NCBI GenBank assembly: GCA_039090855.1
Contig: CM076997.1
Coordinates: 168,174,709 to 168,238,708, forward strand
From: Macrothele yani
Lineage: Eukaryota; Arthropoda; Arachnida; Araneae; Macrothelidae
Length of the DNA stretch: 64,000 nucleotides
Direction: 5' to 3'
The position numbers and the translations under genes are program-made. Positions 1 to 11,189 of the stretch are shown piece by piece (positions within the stretch are counted from its first letter, which is position 1; each line of letters starts with the position of its first letter). A model generated the notes under the pieces. The model was not told the origin of the DNA, ran no database searches, and saw only the letters and a program-made list of their open reading frames with translations.

Positions 1-9
1 AAAGCGATG

Positions 10-34
<25 letters not shown>
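10..34. repeat. (TA)n microsatellite
   Basis: Uninterrupted TA dinucleotide run at the left edge of the window. A TA run is also a favoured landing site for Tc1/mariner elements, but no insertion is seen here. Confidence 0.9.
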
Positions 35-35
<1 letters not shown>

Positions 36-40
<5 letters not shown>

Positions 41-1597
41 CCGAGTAGGACATGCGAAGTTCGCGGTGGATCAGAGATGCGGATGATACATCTAAGAAAT
101 TCCATCTCATCTTCATTCTCCCTCCTTTTCAGCTTCATATCTTCGTCTGCTTTCCACTTTTCTGCGCACAGAGGGATCCAAAACTAGAAAAATAAGGAGA
201 ATGTTTTAAAATGGATAGAAAGCGGAATTGACAATTCGAGGGTTTCTGATTCTTCCACTAGTAGGGAAAAATGAAGTATTATTTTTCTTTGGCGAAAAGT
301 AAGGAGAAAAAATTCTCTATTCGAAAGACAAGTAATTCTCTATACGCCCTCGCGCTGCAACCTTTCTATTCAAAATTATTTTACATGGGTCTCTGAGTTT
401 GCCTTTATAGAAAGTGTCATCTTGGTATCAAGAAACAAGGAAGGAGACACCAAACATTCTGTTATAACGAGCACGTCTTTTGCATCATTTCCAAAGCGAA
501 ACAAATGTTTCAACGCAAATTTTTAGGAATCCTATAGACTCAGCTGAAAAAATATTCTTACACAATTAGGGACAACTCGCATAATTCACAATTCCCAATG
601 CGATCGGGATCATTCATACTGAATAAAATCTAATAAAAATAGGAATTTATCATACTACTACCGTCGGTAAAACATACAAAAATAGATATAGTTACTTATT
701 CCCACTAGTAACCAAAAAGTGTGTTACGAAAAGTAACAAACTGTGCACAGTTTCTCACAGCAGAAGAATTCAGCGGCAAAAGAGATTTTAAAATTGAACA
801 ATTAGAAGAGGGAATATGAAGTATTTTATCTATATAATGGACTACGTCTCTCCCTAACGCTTTGACGTCACCATTACTTGTAGCGCCATCTGCTTTTACC
901 CGGTGGCCGAAATCGAAACTAAGCTCACTGCTAACGTACGATACGTAAAATCAAGGAAAAATACCAGAAAATGAAAGAAAGTTAGTAAAGCAAACGACTT
1001 CAACTGTGGCAACACGCACGTGCACGAACAACTGTCTGCGACGTTTCTCCTGTTACGTAGGTGATATGTCGTGTTTTATTTCATTTTCTTCGCATTGCAG
1101 AGCAATTTCATAAAAAGGAATAAAATTGCAAAGTAGTTTCATAAAAAGAAATCAAAATTATTATACAGATAAATACACAGATCTATTTAAAACGCTATAA
1201 TCTACAATAAAAGCTGAAAAGTTGAGCTGTCAAAGTGAGTAAAATCGCATTTAAAACGATATTCATCTGTTATATGAATACATTTTTACTATATTACCTT
1301 ACAGAAACCCGGCGTCTATTTTATTTGTTTTCAATCTGCTTCAATTAAAAATTTCACCCCGTTCTAGGTCGGGCAACACCCCGTATATATGAATATTTCT
1401 TTAAAGCGCAAAAGCAGCCACCCTAAGCGGCAAGCTAGTAATGTAATATAACTACGCACCATAACGGAAAAGCTGCGCCATACTTAAAAAAAAATAGGTG
1501 CAAAATACTCTTCATAATGAAAAGTATCCTAATAAAAGGGATTTCATCAAGTGATTTTTGAAATCGAATAAAGTCTTTCACATGAAATTTCCTCAGA
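36..1597. other. No gene seen; AT-rich intergenic DNA
   Basis: No open frame with recognisable protein similarity on either strand. The only structure noticed is an imperfect tandem duplication of about 33 bp near 1099-1156, built on a short motif ending in TTTCATAAAAAG. Confidence 0.5.
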
Positions 1598-2165
1598 AGT
1601 GACAGGCGATGGCGGATACGGCGTCATTCGCACGAGAACCAATATCAGGACGCACTTGTCTGTCAAGTACAGGTCGGCGGTGGCAGTGTGCATGTCTAGG
1701 GGATGTATTCCTGGTATGACCTGGGGCCCCTGGTACCACCGGCTCGGTCCCTGAACGCCGATGGTTACCTTTCAATTCTCGCTGACCACATGCATCCCTT
1801 CATGTTGGACGTTTACACTGGGGGTGATGGTGTCTACCAACAGGACAATGCGCCCTGCCACATTCCTAAGGGGGTGCGCGACTGGTTCCAGGAACACCAC
1901 AGCGATATCTTCGTTCTCCCTTTCCCGGCTATATTGCTCGACCTCAATCCCCTTGTGGGACTACTTGGATCGATAGGTTCGATATGCCGACCCACAACCA
2001 CGTCATCTCCTGGGCATCCGTGCTGTACTGTAGTCCGAATGGGCATGTGTACCTCGGGGGTCATTGCGTCCATGCCATGCCATCTTGCGGCTGTCATCCG
2101 GGCTAAAAGTGGTTATTCCCATTATTAGGTAGGTGGTCATTTTATTGTAATACGACTCTGTATAT
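1598..2165 (+). pseudogene. Tc1-like transposase, 3' fragment
   Basis: Conceptual translation gives the back half of a Tc1-family DDE transposase. A GGGSVHV segment is followed by SWYDLGPLV, then by NADGYLSILADHMHPFM and the second catalytic Asp in QQDNAPCH. A DLNP motif follows. Immediately after it a small deletion and frameshift remove the third catalytic residue (the expected PIE), and the frame resumes as LWDYLDR before a stop. A stop also precedes the SWYD segment. The helix-turn-helix N-terminus is missing. The sequence after 2129 ends in a degenerate terminal repeat (CTCTGTATA) resembling that of the element at 31790-33018, and the proteins are also alike, so both probably belong to one subfamily. 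Inactive relic. Confidence 0.75.
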
Positions 2166-4150
2166 ATATCAAGTTTGAGGATGTGCGACTAATATTATAT
2201 TTTATCGACGGGGATTTATTAGCTAGATCATTCGTCATTTAGCAGCTAGATCCCTCATAAATTTGCCGATATTAGTTACACCATACATAACACCTCCTGA
2301 AATACCTAACAAGCCTTTACTAAATAGAATTTAACTTTCCTGGATTGTAAGCAATCCAATGAAATGTGTTTCTGCTGTCCCCCGTCACTTACGCCTTAAG
2401 CATGTTCACAGTTCTTATAGAACTGTAAGAATGATACTTCCTGACAAAAGAAGTGGGGAATAATTAATTACACTAACATGGGCTCTCACAAATTTACAAA
2501 TGGATTATCAAGCACTGTGTATTGTTCAGTATCAATGCTTAAAAACCATGATCATTTGTATTCGTCTTAATAAATCATGTATTCTCACCTCTGGGAATGT
2601 CATGACAGTATTGCAGATCTCTACGTTATGCTCAATCGCAATTAGGGGTGCAGTTCATTTTTCGCTTCAGAGCACGAATTCAAACAGAATATGCTATAGC
2701 TTTTCACCACAGATGCAATCAGAAAGGGCAATTATTTTCTGTACGAAATCATAGAATCATATTCCATTCACGGATCTTATGTTAAACCTATTTGTCACCC
2801 GCATCTGCGATGAATTGAGAAAAAATATTTCTTCTTGCGGTACTTAACGTTTTTTTACATAGAAACCTTTTTGTTCAACTGTTAAGCGCCGTGGTTAAAA
2901 TAACCTGTACCTTTTGGTGTTTATTGGTATTATATTGACTCATGCGATTTGATACCTTACGTGATATTAATATATTGTGTTATTCTACCTTATAGGTTTT
3001 GTAGAGGTTTTATGTCAGTTAATACTTGTACATATTTCTTGCCTTAGCGCACACATAAGTGATAGCAACGCGGAACCTAAAATTTACATACTGTTTCCTT
3101 TCGTACTCTCCCAGCAATTTATGCATATATTTTCTAACCTGACAGCATATGCATCAAAATGAGCCTGGGATTTTAATAATAATATTCTTGAGTATTGTGT
3201 TTTAATTTATTTTGCATATTTTGAAATGTTCATGTTTTGCATATTTTGAAATGTTCATGACAATGATAAGTGCATAACTAATCGACAAAACTTCCCCACT
3301 TAGTTTTGATCTTTGTTCTTAAGTACCTGCATAATTTACATGTTAAGTGAAGTGTTTATATATTAAAGCTGTCATAACTTCTCTTGGATCTTAGTAATCA
3401 TTAAACAGTTTTGTTTAATAATTCAAAATAAGCCGTTCTTATTTTATTTCATATGACGAAGGGTGAGAGTTGGTTTGACGTTAAAATAGAAAACAAAAAA
3501 ATATTTCTGTCCGAGGTAAAGGCAAAGTAACTTGGCGCCTCGAAAAATGCAACAGAGAGCAAATTGGAGTTGCTAAAAGGATATAGCACATAACATATCT
3601 TTTTCTTTTTATACGATATTTCACACCTTATGATCTCTATGTTCCAGAAAATAATGAAAGTACATTTTTGTTTGAGTTCCTTCATTATCTTTTATCCTGT
3701 TGATATGATTTCTTCCTCTCTGCGCATCGTTTTTTATCTTTTACTTTCTCATACTCCTCACTTGATATTTCGCGCTTTCTATGTGTAGTGTCTTATAATA
3801 GAGTAAACAATTTCATTTTTTTTTACAAGCAACATTTTGCGACAGAAGCATTGCAATGAATATTAAAACAGATGTTCTGAACTTCTGTCAAAAATTATTG
3901 GGGAAACGCCCACAGATTAATTTTAGTGAAATAAGAAAGGAAATACCATAAAAATACAATTAAGGGAAAAAACTCGGAGCTACAATCTTTTTATGAGAGC
4001 TAAAAAACTTCGAGGAAGGTGACAAGCTGTTATGAAATGAGGTACCACTTGGTTTTACTCTTTAAAAAGTAACGCACATATGTATGCACTGTCCCATAAA
4101 AATAGTGAGAAATGGCTAACTTTTGAAATTTTGGAAGGAATCAGAAAGGC
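2166..4150. other. No gene seen
   Basis: Only short open frames without recognisable motifs. It holds one perfect 25-bp tandem duplication, listed separately. Confidence 0.5.
3210..3259. repeat. Perfect 25-bp tandem duplication
   Basis: Two adjacent identical copies of a 25-bp unit containing GCATATTTTGAAATGTTC. Being identical it is probably recent, for example from replication slippage. Confidence 0.85.
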
Positions 4151-4369
4151 TGAAGGGAAATGTCAAAAATTCTTGTTCTTATACAATGTCCCTGCATTCT
4201 TTCGCGATGTCAAACCATTTGATAGATTTCTTAGCTCACGTTTTCAGAATGGTGTCGAATGATATTGAAATTCGCCATGCTTTTTGTTTGTTGTCCCTGA
4301 TGTAACTTTTGGCTCCCTTTCGCCAGACCTTCTGAACTTCACGTCACCTCGGAACTGCAAAGTACACGA

Positions 4370-5747
4370 CTGTTTGTGAAAATTGCAACACCAAAAAGTA
4401 ACCATGCTATTGGAAGGAAATTTATGCCATACATTACGGATATAACTGTACATATGTGATTTAATTTTCAGAACAATACAACAATTTGTACCTGCAAAAT
4501 CCGTATCTTGTGATGACTCCACGAGCTGCAATAAGATCATCTTGATGGCTTGGCATTGAATCGAAAAGGCGTGGGATGGTGTCCTGGATAATTGCTTGCC
4601 AGGCAGCATGTATGCGAGTCCACAGATCACTGGTACTGACCGCTGGGGGACTTTGATGGGCCAATTGCCGAGTGACCATATCCCAGACATCTTCAATAGG
4701 CGATATGTCTGGCGAACGTGCAGGCCAGAAGAAACGATATCTGCTGTGCGGCAAAGAGGGCTTGGACATTCCTGGAAACATGTGATCTGGCATTGTCATC
4801 CTAGAATATAGCGCCAGGAGTACTCTGAAGGAAGGGTATCACTGTACAGCTTCCCTGCTATAGCGGTCGCTGTTGATATTACCCTCAACTCGTAACAGCC
4901 GAGATCGCGAATTGTACCCAATGGCACCCCACACCATCAATCTTTGCGGTCCGCCCGTATGACGCTAGACAATGCATGCTAGAAGAAGGCGTTCACCACA
5001 ATGACGTCTAATGCCTATGCGGCCATCATGGTAGTCCAAGTTGAATCGGGACTCGTCCGAAAACACGACAATCAGAATGCCATTGTCTTTATTGAACACC
5101 CCATTCCAGCCTGAGGCGTCCATGGTGCAAGGTCAAAGGAATCCGCCTCAAAGGGTTGCGTTCAACCAGTCCTCTGTGCAGCAGATGGTGTCGACCTGTT
5201 TAGGCAGACAATGCCACACCTGTTGCTGTGCTATACTGTTCTGCTAACGTTTGCGAAGATGCGGAACGTTTCATCACTGCCATGCGGACGAGATATCAAT
5301 TATCCAGCAGTGGCGTCACATTTCTCGGTCCCTGCCGGATTGTCGCTGCACTTGGTTTTCCTCGGTCCGCTGCCAATACACGCACATCACTGTCGAGGCA
5401 TTATCTCCCGTCCGAGCCGCAATGTTGCGGTAGGAAAATGCACCTGCACGCAGACCAATCATTCTCCCCGTTCAATCTCTGTCGTATGGTGATATTTCGC
5501 CCTTCGTTGTCGCCGAGGCATTATTGAATCGTGGAGATACTTTCATAACTCGCTGTCCGCGATGCACTGCTAGTGTGTATCCTAAACAGCACTCTCTTTA
5601 TGCCCCCCTGACTGTTCAGGGGGCACTGCTGCGCCCAGACATGCGCAATGACTTCTAATCATTTGCATGTCCACCCTGATCTGCACATCCTGTAAGTTTG
5701 ACGTGATTACCACCATTCCTTCATGGTGTTGCAATTTTCACAAACAG
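4370..5747 (-). mobile_element. Tc1-like element with ~24-bp TIRs
   Basis: The ends are inverted copies of one another: the left end begins CTGTTTGTGAAAATTGCAAC and the right end is its reverse complement. The element is about 1.38 kb, normal for Tc1-like transposons, and encodes a broken transposase on the minus strand. The same TIR bounds the shorter element at 26913-27776, so the two are one family. A TA follows the right end, but no clear TA precedes the left one, perhaps through mutation. It sits next to a minus-strand LINE endonuclease fragment that begins just beyond 5747, so it may have interrupted that LINE. Confidence 0.85.
4461..5550 (-). pseudogene. Tc1-like transposase, full length but broken
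   Basis: Read on the minus strand with several frame changes. In order: an N-terminal helix-turn-helix region (GRMIGLRAGAFSYRNIAART, then NASTV), a second DNA-binding region (STATGVALSA, LLHRGLVER, PLRRIPLTLHHGRLRLEW), catalytic Asp 1 in VVFSDESRFNLDYHDGR, the LMVWGAIGYNSRS strand, Asp 2 in DDNARSHVSRNVQAL, and the Glu in WPARSPDISPIEDVW. The C-terminus is PRLFDSMPSHQDDLIAARG. All three catalytic positions can be found, but stops and at least two frameshifts separate them. It corresponds to a complete Tc1 transposase of about 340 residues that can no longer be made. Confidence 0.8.
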
Positions 5748-5759
5748 TAGTTTATTATG

Positions 5760-6076
5760 CATAATGTGGCAATACTGAAAGCCAGTCAGAGTTCAAATAA
5801 AAGATAAAAAAGGGATTGTTTGGTGCGTGGTGTTAGGTTTCGTGCCTCTGATTCTATGATAACAAATTGCAACACCAGAGCCTGGAGTAGAAATATCATA
5901 TTCATGATGAAACACGTACGGCCATGCACACATCTATGAAACATAGTGAACTCTAAGAAGTTCGTCTCTTGGAATATTAAAACACCTGGAGAAAACGGTT
6001 GAATTTCTTGTAGGAGAAATGCATTCACTAAAGGAGTTGACACCCCCCTACAATTCAATGTAGCAAACTTTTTCAC
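5760..6076 (-). pseudogene. LINE ORF2 apurinic-type endonuclease, N-terminal fragment
   Basis: The minus-strand frame opens with KFATLNCRG, the expected start of an APE-type endonuclease of a non-LTR retrotransposon, and continues through PGVLIFQETNF, whose QE matches the catalytic Glu motif. After a frameshift it resumes as STPGSGVAICYHRIRG. It lies directly downstream, on the same strand, of the gag-like ORF1 at 6319-7934, which fits LINE order (ORF1, then ORF2). The rest of ORF2, including reverse transcriptase, is absent. The fragment ends where the Tc1-like element at 4370-5747 begins. Possible ORF2 linker sequence on the far side of that element (about 4150-4369, RRREVQKVWRKGAKSYI) is too degenerate to claim. 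Confidence 0.6.
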
Positions 6077-6318
6077 AGTGTTAGACAGAGAAACACATTT
6101 CTCAGCTGCTTAAGGAATTTGCTAAATCGTCTTTTTAAAGCTTTTCCAACAGAATGCTTGGCATCAAACAGCTGAATAACAGACTGAATTTAAGCAACAA
6201 AGTTCGGTAAGTTAGTAGTGTATCCTGCACTTGTATCTTGGACACTTATTATGTGATGTTTTAACAGTAACTTGATACTCGACAAGATCTTCAGAAGACA
6301 TGCACCCACAAAGCATGT

Positions 6319-7934
6319 TCAATTGCTAAAGATATTCAACTTCGAGTTCACGTAAATCATCATACGATTTTCTCTGTTTAGTCTGAGGGCAAGAAATACC
6401 TGACAGATGGGGGACTCCCCACCAGACGCTGGCGTCGATGGAAGGGACTTATCTTTTGTATAAAGTGGCTCCTCTTGATGTTTGAAAGGAAAAGTAAGAT
6501 GATGATCAGAGATCAGACTTTCATTTACCATTAAAAGAGCTGGGCGTTTCCGGGCATGTGCTTGAGCATCTAGATCCATAGAAACATTTTTGAAATCTGA
6601 TTCTGCAAAATCAGTTGTAATCACTCCCTTCAACAATAAGAGTCTAGTGAACGTTTCTATTACATCTTGTTTGGAAGACGTAGGAGGCAGAGCAAGTGGA
6701 GAAACATTATAAGATGTTATAGTCACTTCGTTCTTGGAAGGCTTTGTAAGCTTAGTCATTCTGAAACTATTGCGATCAACTGCTAACTGAGCTAGTGGCG
6801 GGTGAAGAATGATCTGTTCACCTGGACCTGGAGCATTAGCTGCAACGGTTGAGATAGAAGAGTTTGCAGATGTGTAGGCTTTTCTAAAGTCTCCAGTAAG
6901 TGGGAAGGTGCAGAAGCACGCTGAAGCAAGAGATAAGAACATGCTGCACGTACAGGTCAATCTTGTTTACAATAAAAACATGTGTGATCCACATGAATAT
7001 ATATTTTGGAATTCCAGCCAGAAAGTGTTAATAAAGTAAGCGACGGTAGAGCATTGATGGCCACTTCATCAGGAAAGGTAACAGGAGCAACAGGGTCGGA
7101 AAGTTCAAACATGACCAAATTTGCCATCAGAGATGATCCTCCTTATCGAACAGAGAAATTTCCCATATTTTTTTAAAACATCAACTAATGCTCAATCAAG
7201 AATATGTGGAGGTATATTCGTAAACATGTCATTTACAGAAAGATAAGCAAGTGGTTTCGGGATAAGGTGACGAGATTTAATTCCTAGACTAGTAGCCATC
7301 AAGTTATGTTTCTCTCGAAGCGTGTTCAGATAAACAACAATACCTTGCGCTGTACGCACAATATTACTAATATCATCCGGTGGAATGGTATTACTCAGCC
7401 CTGTAAGATAAAAAGAAAAATTAGTGTCATTCAACTCCTGAAAACAATAGTGCGGTCACGAATGTGTATTGTTTCATTCCAAGAATCCGGGAGTGTGAGA
7501 CGCTGTATTTTAGAAGAAGGAAATGAAAATTTCCCTGGATCAGTTTTTTTATAGACTCATTGATTAGCCATTTGGACCCACGAGTATGAAGTAGCAGAGG
7601 AGAAAGCATCAGAAACCTCGTCTCTATCAGTGGAGCGAGGTGGAAAGACGAAAATAGCACACTGTAGGAAGCGACCACCAGTCGACGTGATTGACGTCAG
7701 TTCAAGATGGAAAGAAGAGGTGCAATGATGGACTAGCGAAGATTACGTACCTTTCGTTACATCATATGTACATTCAGACGACTCCATTAGTTGCAGCTTT
7801 TGTTCAATGACATAATTATAAGATCCCTGACCGTCAGAAGTATCGTTTAACACCGATACACGTTGGCGCAAGCTCATTGGATGAAGTGATGCATGATCGG
7901 AGGCATCAATGGCGATCTCCGCCATGACTTCCAA
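6319..7934 (-). pseudogene. LINE gag-like ORF1 with zinc knuckle, frameshifted
   Basis: The minus strand reads as one protein if several frameshifts and stops are crossed. The N-terminal segment starts MEVMAEIAIDASDHASLHP. The middle holds LTLPDSWNETIHIRDRTI, then SNTIPPDDISNIVRTAQGI and VVYLNTLREKHNLMAT, a pattern typical of gag-like ORF1 of arthropod non-LTR elements. Next come SVNDMFTNIPPHILD and YGKFLCSIRRI, and then HVDHTCFYCKQ, the start of a CCHC zinc knuckle that would bind element RNA. A Ser/Thr/Pro-rich 213-codon tail (6319-6960) is open and ends the ORF. Splice-like sequences at 6921 and 7417 could suggest exons, but the coding signal runs through them. The family resembles Jockey/CR1-type LINEs; the clade is not certain. 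Confidence 0.6.
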
Positions 7935-8110
7935 AATACAAGGAAAGAAAACAACGAGATACGAACAAATAAAAGTACAATACCTGACTTTTTGCCGGCG
8001 CAGATATGCTGCAAACCTTCACAGGTCACGTAAGCAGGAATAAACTAAGAAAGAACGTCAAACCATGCCGAAAGTCATAATCAATGGAGGAGCATACAAA
8101 AAACGTACCG

Positions 8111-8314
8111 CGGGGTTTAACGAGCACCGTGCTCAACTTAGTGGGCTATAAGCAGTCGCCGTCCCTAATTCCGGGCCACTGGTTTCAGGGAAAGGAGAGA
8201 GCCAGTGCCGTAAGACAAACACAACATCCATGCTTTACCGGGATTCGAACCCTGGCCCACTTCGGACGAATGATCAGAAGCCTTCACTTAGACCACTGCA
8301 CCACCGATGCGGCC
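8111..8314 (-). mobile_element. SINE-A copy 1 (tRNA-derived)
   Basis: First of seven copies of one tRNA-derived SINE. On the minus strand the tRNA-like head has an A-box region (TGGTGCAGTGGTCTAAGTG) and a B box (GGTTCGAATCC). The body shares TTGTCTTACGGCACTGG and GACTGCTTATAGCCCAC with the other copies. This copy lacks a clear poly(A) tail. Confidence 0.8.
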
Positions 8315-8482
8315 AAAATGGATTTCCAGAACAGATTTGACTTACGGGGAGCGGCATGTTGTAGAGCATCTGGATTCCGTTAGTAAACTAAGCTCTGTCT
8401 ACTTCTTGCAGTCCATTCCTTTCTGTTAACGCCGTATCTGTCTTTCAAGTGATCTAGCAATCTTCCAACTTCTAATGGATAC

Positions 8483-9177
8483 TACACTATTTACCAAAAG
8501 TAATTGGACACCTCTGATAGCAAAAGAAAGCGAATTTTATTCACCTTCAATAGTTGGTTGAGCCTCCACGGGCGGCGATTACAGCTGCGACCCTCCGGGG
8601 CATACTCTCAACCAGGCGTTGTACGACGGCTAGCGGTATTTTCTTCCACTCGGCTTGGAGAAGACATGGTCAGTTCCTTCACCGATTTCGGACGGTGTGG
8701 GCACCCCTTAAGTCGAAGCTCCGACTCGTCCCAGAGGTGCTCGATAGGGTTAAGGTCCGGGCTCTGCGCAGGCCAATCAATTTGATTTACCCCATTGTCA
8801 CCATACCAAGCCATGGTGGACCTCGTAACATGACAGGTGGCATTTTCATCCTGAAAGTAACATGGGTGCACCCCGTAAAACTGCCACAACGTAGGAAGCG
8901 CATGGTCATCCAAAATGGCGCAGTAGGTCTCGGCGTTCAGTCTACCAGGAATTCCGACCAAGGGTCCCGTGCCATACCAGGAGATACACCCCATACTATA
9001 ATTCCACCGCCGCCGAACTTCACAGTTGACACAATACATTCCAGCAGGAGGCGTTCTCCATGCAGACTCCAAACCCAGACTCTGCCATCCGAATGGTAGA
9101 GAGTGAACCTTGATTCGTCGCTCCAGAGAACCTGTTTCCACTGTTCAACGGTCCACTGTCGATGTTCTTTGCACTTC
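8483..9177 (-). pseudogene. Tc1-like transposase fragment with 3' TIR
   Basis: The minus strand carries the catalytic domain: WSDESRFTLYHSDGRVWVW (Asp 1), then GGGGIIVWG, then after a frameshift SWYGTGPLVGIPGRLNAETY, FQDENATCH (Asp 2) and WPAQSPDLNPIEHLWDE (Glu). There are 35 residues between Asp 2 and Glu, so this is a DD35E-type spacing. All three catalytic residues survive; a frameshift near 9000 separates the first from the others. The 3' end has a terminal repeat (TACACTATTTACCAAAAG) next to a TA. The 5' third (helix-turn-helix) and 5' TIR are missing, and the sequence changes abruptly into the large subunit repeat at about 9178. Confidence 0.8.
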
Positions 9178-11030
9178 AACTTACGCCTTCTGGTGGCAGA
9201 ATTATGCTTTAAGAAAAGTTTGAAATTATATGAGAAACATTTTGCAGCGGAAACGCTCTCCAACAAAGAAATAATTTTTCAAATCGGCCTCTTAGAAGCA
9301 GAGATATCGACAAATATAAGATATGCATCTACGTTCCCTGGCGGAAAAAACATGCATTATTTTAAGAAGAAAGTATTTTCAAAAGGTTTATCGAAGTGAG
9401 CAGTATCGGTTGATGAAAGAATTTTTTCAATCGAGTTTTTAGGAGCTCAGATTTTACTGCACATACATCAGACGCAGAAACTAACACTCACGCCCTTGGT
9501 GGCCAGACAATTCTTTAGCAAATATTAGAAATTATATGCTGAGCGTTTCCTCTCAGAAGCTGTATCCGATGCAGAAAGAAATTTTGAAATCGAAGTTTTA
9601 GAAATAGAGATATTGAGGAAAACGCAATTTGCCTTTACGCCACATAGCGAAAAGTATGCATTACTTGAGAATTCTGAACTTATAGGAGTAACATTTTACA
9701 CCAGATACGCTACATGCTACATAGCAAAGAAGGAATTTTTCAAATCTGACTTTTAGAGGCAGAGATATTGACAGAAATAAGATAGACATCTACGCGCTTT
9801 GGTGGAGAAAGCATGCATTATTTTAAGAAGAAAATATTCTCAGATGTTTATCGACATGTGCGATATCGGTCCACGGAAGAATTTTTTCAATCGGGTTTTT
9901 AGAAGCAGCTGCAAATACTTACGAAGCAGAAATTTAACACTAACGCCCCCTGGTGGCCAAACCATATTTTATGAAAAAGTAGAAATTACAATAAAAAAAT
10001 TCACTCTTTGAGCTGTATCCGGTGCTCGCAGAATTTTTTTAATTGAAGTTTAAGCAGCAGAGATATAGGGGAAACGCAATTTATCTTTACTCCCCAAGCG
10101 GAAAGTCAATGAATGACTTGAAAATTTTAAAGCTATATGAAAAACATTTTGCATCGGAAACATAATCCAACAAAGAAAGAATTTTTTAAATCGGTCTCTT
10201 AGAAGTAGACATATTGACAAAAACGACAAAAACACATCTACGTCCCCTGGCGTGGAAGCCATGCAGTATTTTAAGAAGAAATATTCCAAAAAGGTTTAAC
10301 GACGTGAGTGGCATCGGTCCACAAACAAATTTTTTTCAATCGCTATTTTAGAAGAACAGATTTTTCTGCAAATGCATCAGAAGGGGAAATTAAGATTTAC
10401 CGCCCCCTCCCCCTGCAAAGGATTTTCCATCGGGATCTTCATCCGTTGCAGAAAGAATTTTTCAAATCGGAAATTTTTTGTTTGTTTGGAGGTTTAACGA
10501 CCACTGTGAGCATCTCAAATCGGCGATAAGCAGTCGCTCGTCCCTAATTTAAGGTCACTGGTTCCAGGGAAGGGGAATAGCCAGTGCCGTAAGACAAATA
10601 CAACATCCATGCCTCACCGGCATTCGAACCCGGACCCCTTTCGGACGAATGATCCGAGGCCATCGCTTAGACCACTGCACCGCCGGGGCGGTATCGGAAT
10701 TTCAGAAACAGAGATATCTGGGCAGCAATTTACTTTTACAGCTCCTAGCGGAGAACATATGCGTAACTTGAAATAGCGACTATGCCTAAAATAATCCTCG
10801 ACATGAACGGAATCGAAAAGTAAAAGAATTTTTTGAATTGGATGTTTAGAAGACAATATATGGAATAGAATGTGTTTTGAATTCGATATCATCTGCGTTT
10901 GCGCCTTCTAGCGGCGAATTTTGCATCGTAAAGAAAACGAAATAAGCGATCATCATTCGCATGTTTCAAGCTTCCTAATGCAAATAGAGTTTTCCAAATC
11001 GGTCAAATTTATAAAAACAACACAGATATA
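9178..11030 (+). repeat. Eleven-subunit repeat, copy A
   Basis: A chain of eleven related subunits of about 146-160 bp. Each contains a TTTTTCAAATCGG-like or TTTTTTCAATCG-like box, a TTAGAAGCAGAGATATTGAC-like box, and a GC-rich box whose best form is ACGCCCCCTGGTGGCC (9943-9958). GC boxes start near 9183, 9331, 9490, 9637, 9792, 9943, 10089, 10240, 10400, 10740 and 10901. Subunits fall into three alternating types, giving a higher-order period of about 455 bp. SINE-A copy 2 is inserted between boxes nine and ten. Copy B at 42385-44157 has the same eleven subunits in the same order and similar final sequence, so this is a dispersed unit, not a local satellite. No coding capacity was recognised. 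It runs into a short (TA)n at 11026-11044. Confidence 0.8.
10473..10692 (-). mobile_element. SINE-A copy 2, inserted in repeat copy A
   Basis: Minus-strand SINE-A with A box (TGGTCTAAGCGATGG), B box (GGTTCGAATGCC) and the family body. A short T run at its left end is the poly(A) tail. It is flanked by ATCGGAAATTT on the left and ATCGGAATTT on the right, an apparent TSD of about 10 bp lying inside the host repeat's AATCGG box. Confidence 0.85.
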
Positions 11031-11189
11031 TATATATATATATTTGTTAGCGATCCATTATTTCACGATAATACAGAAAGTGCTCAGAAGGTAATGCCTA
11101 CATATTTATATACAAGCCAAGTGTCAAGGTATCAAATTAAAACAAAACAAGAACAAAGCTCAGAATTTCTACTTTAATTCAAATACTTT

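Noticed and set aside
6319..6960. 213-codon host secreted protein with signal peptide
   Set aside because: It continues a gag-like LINE ORF1 relic; the signal-like start lies in sequence that reads as ORF1 in another frame.
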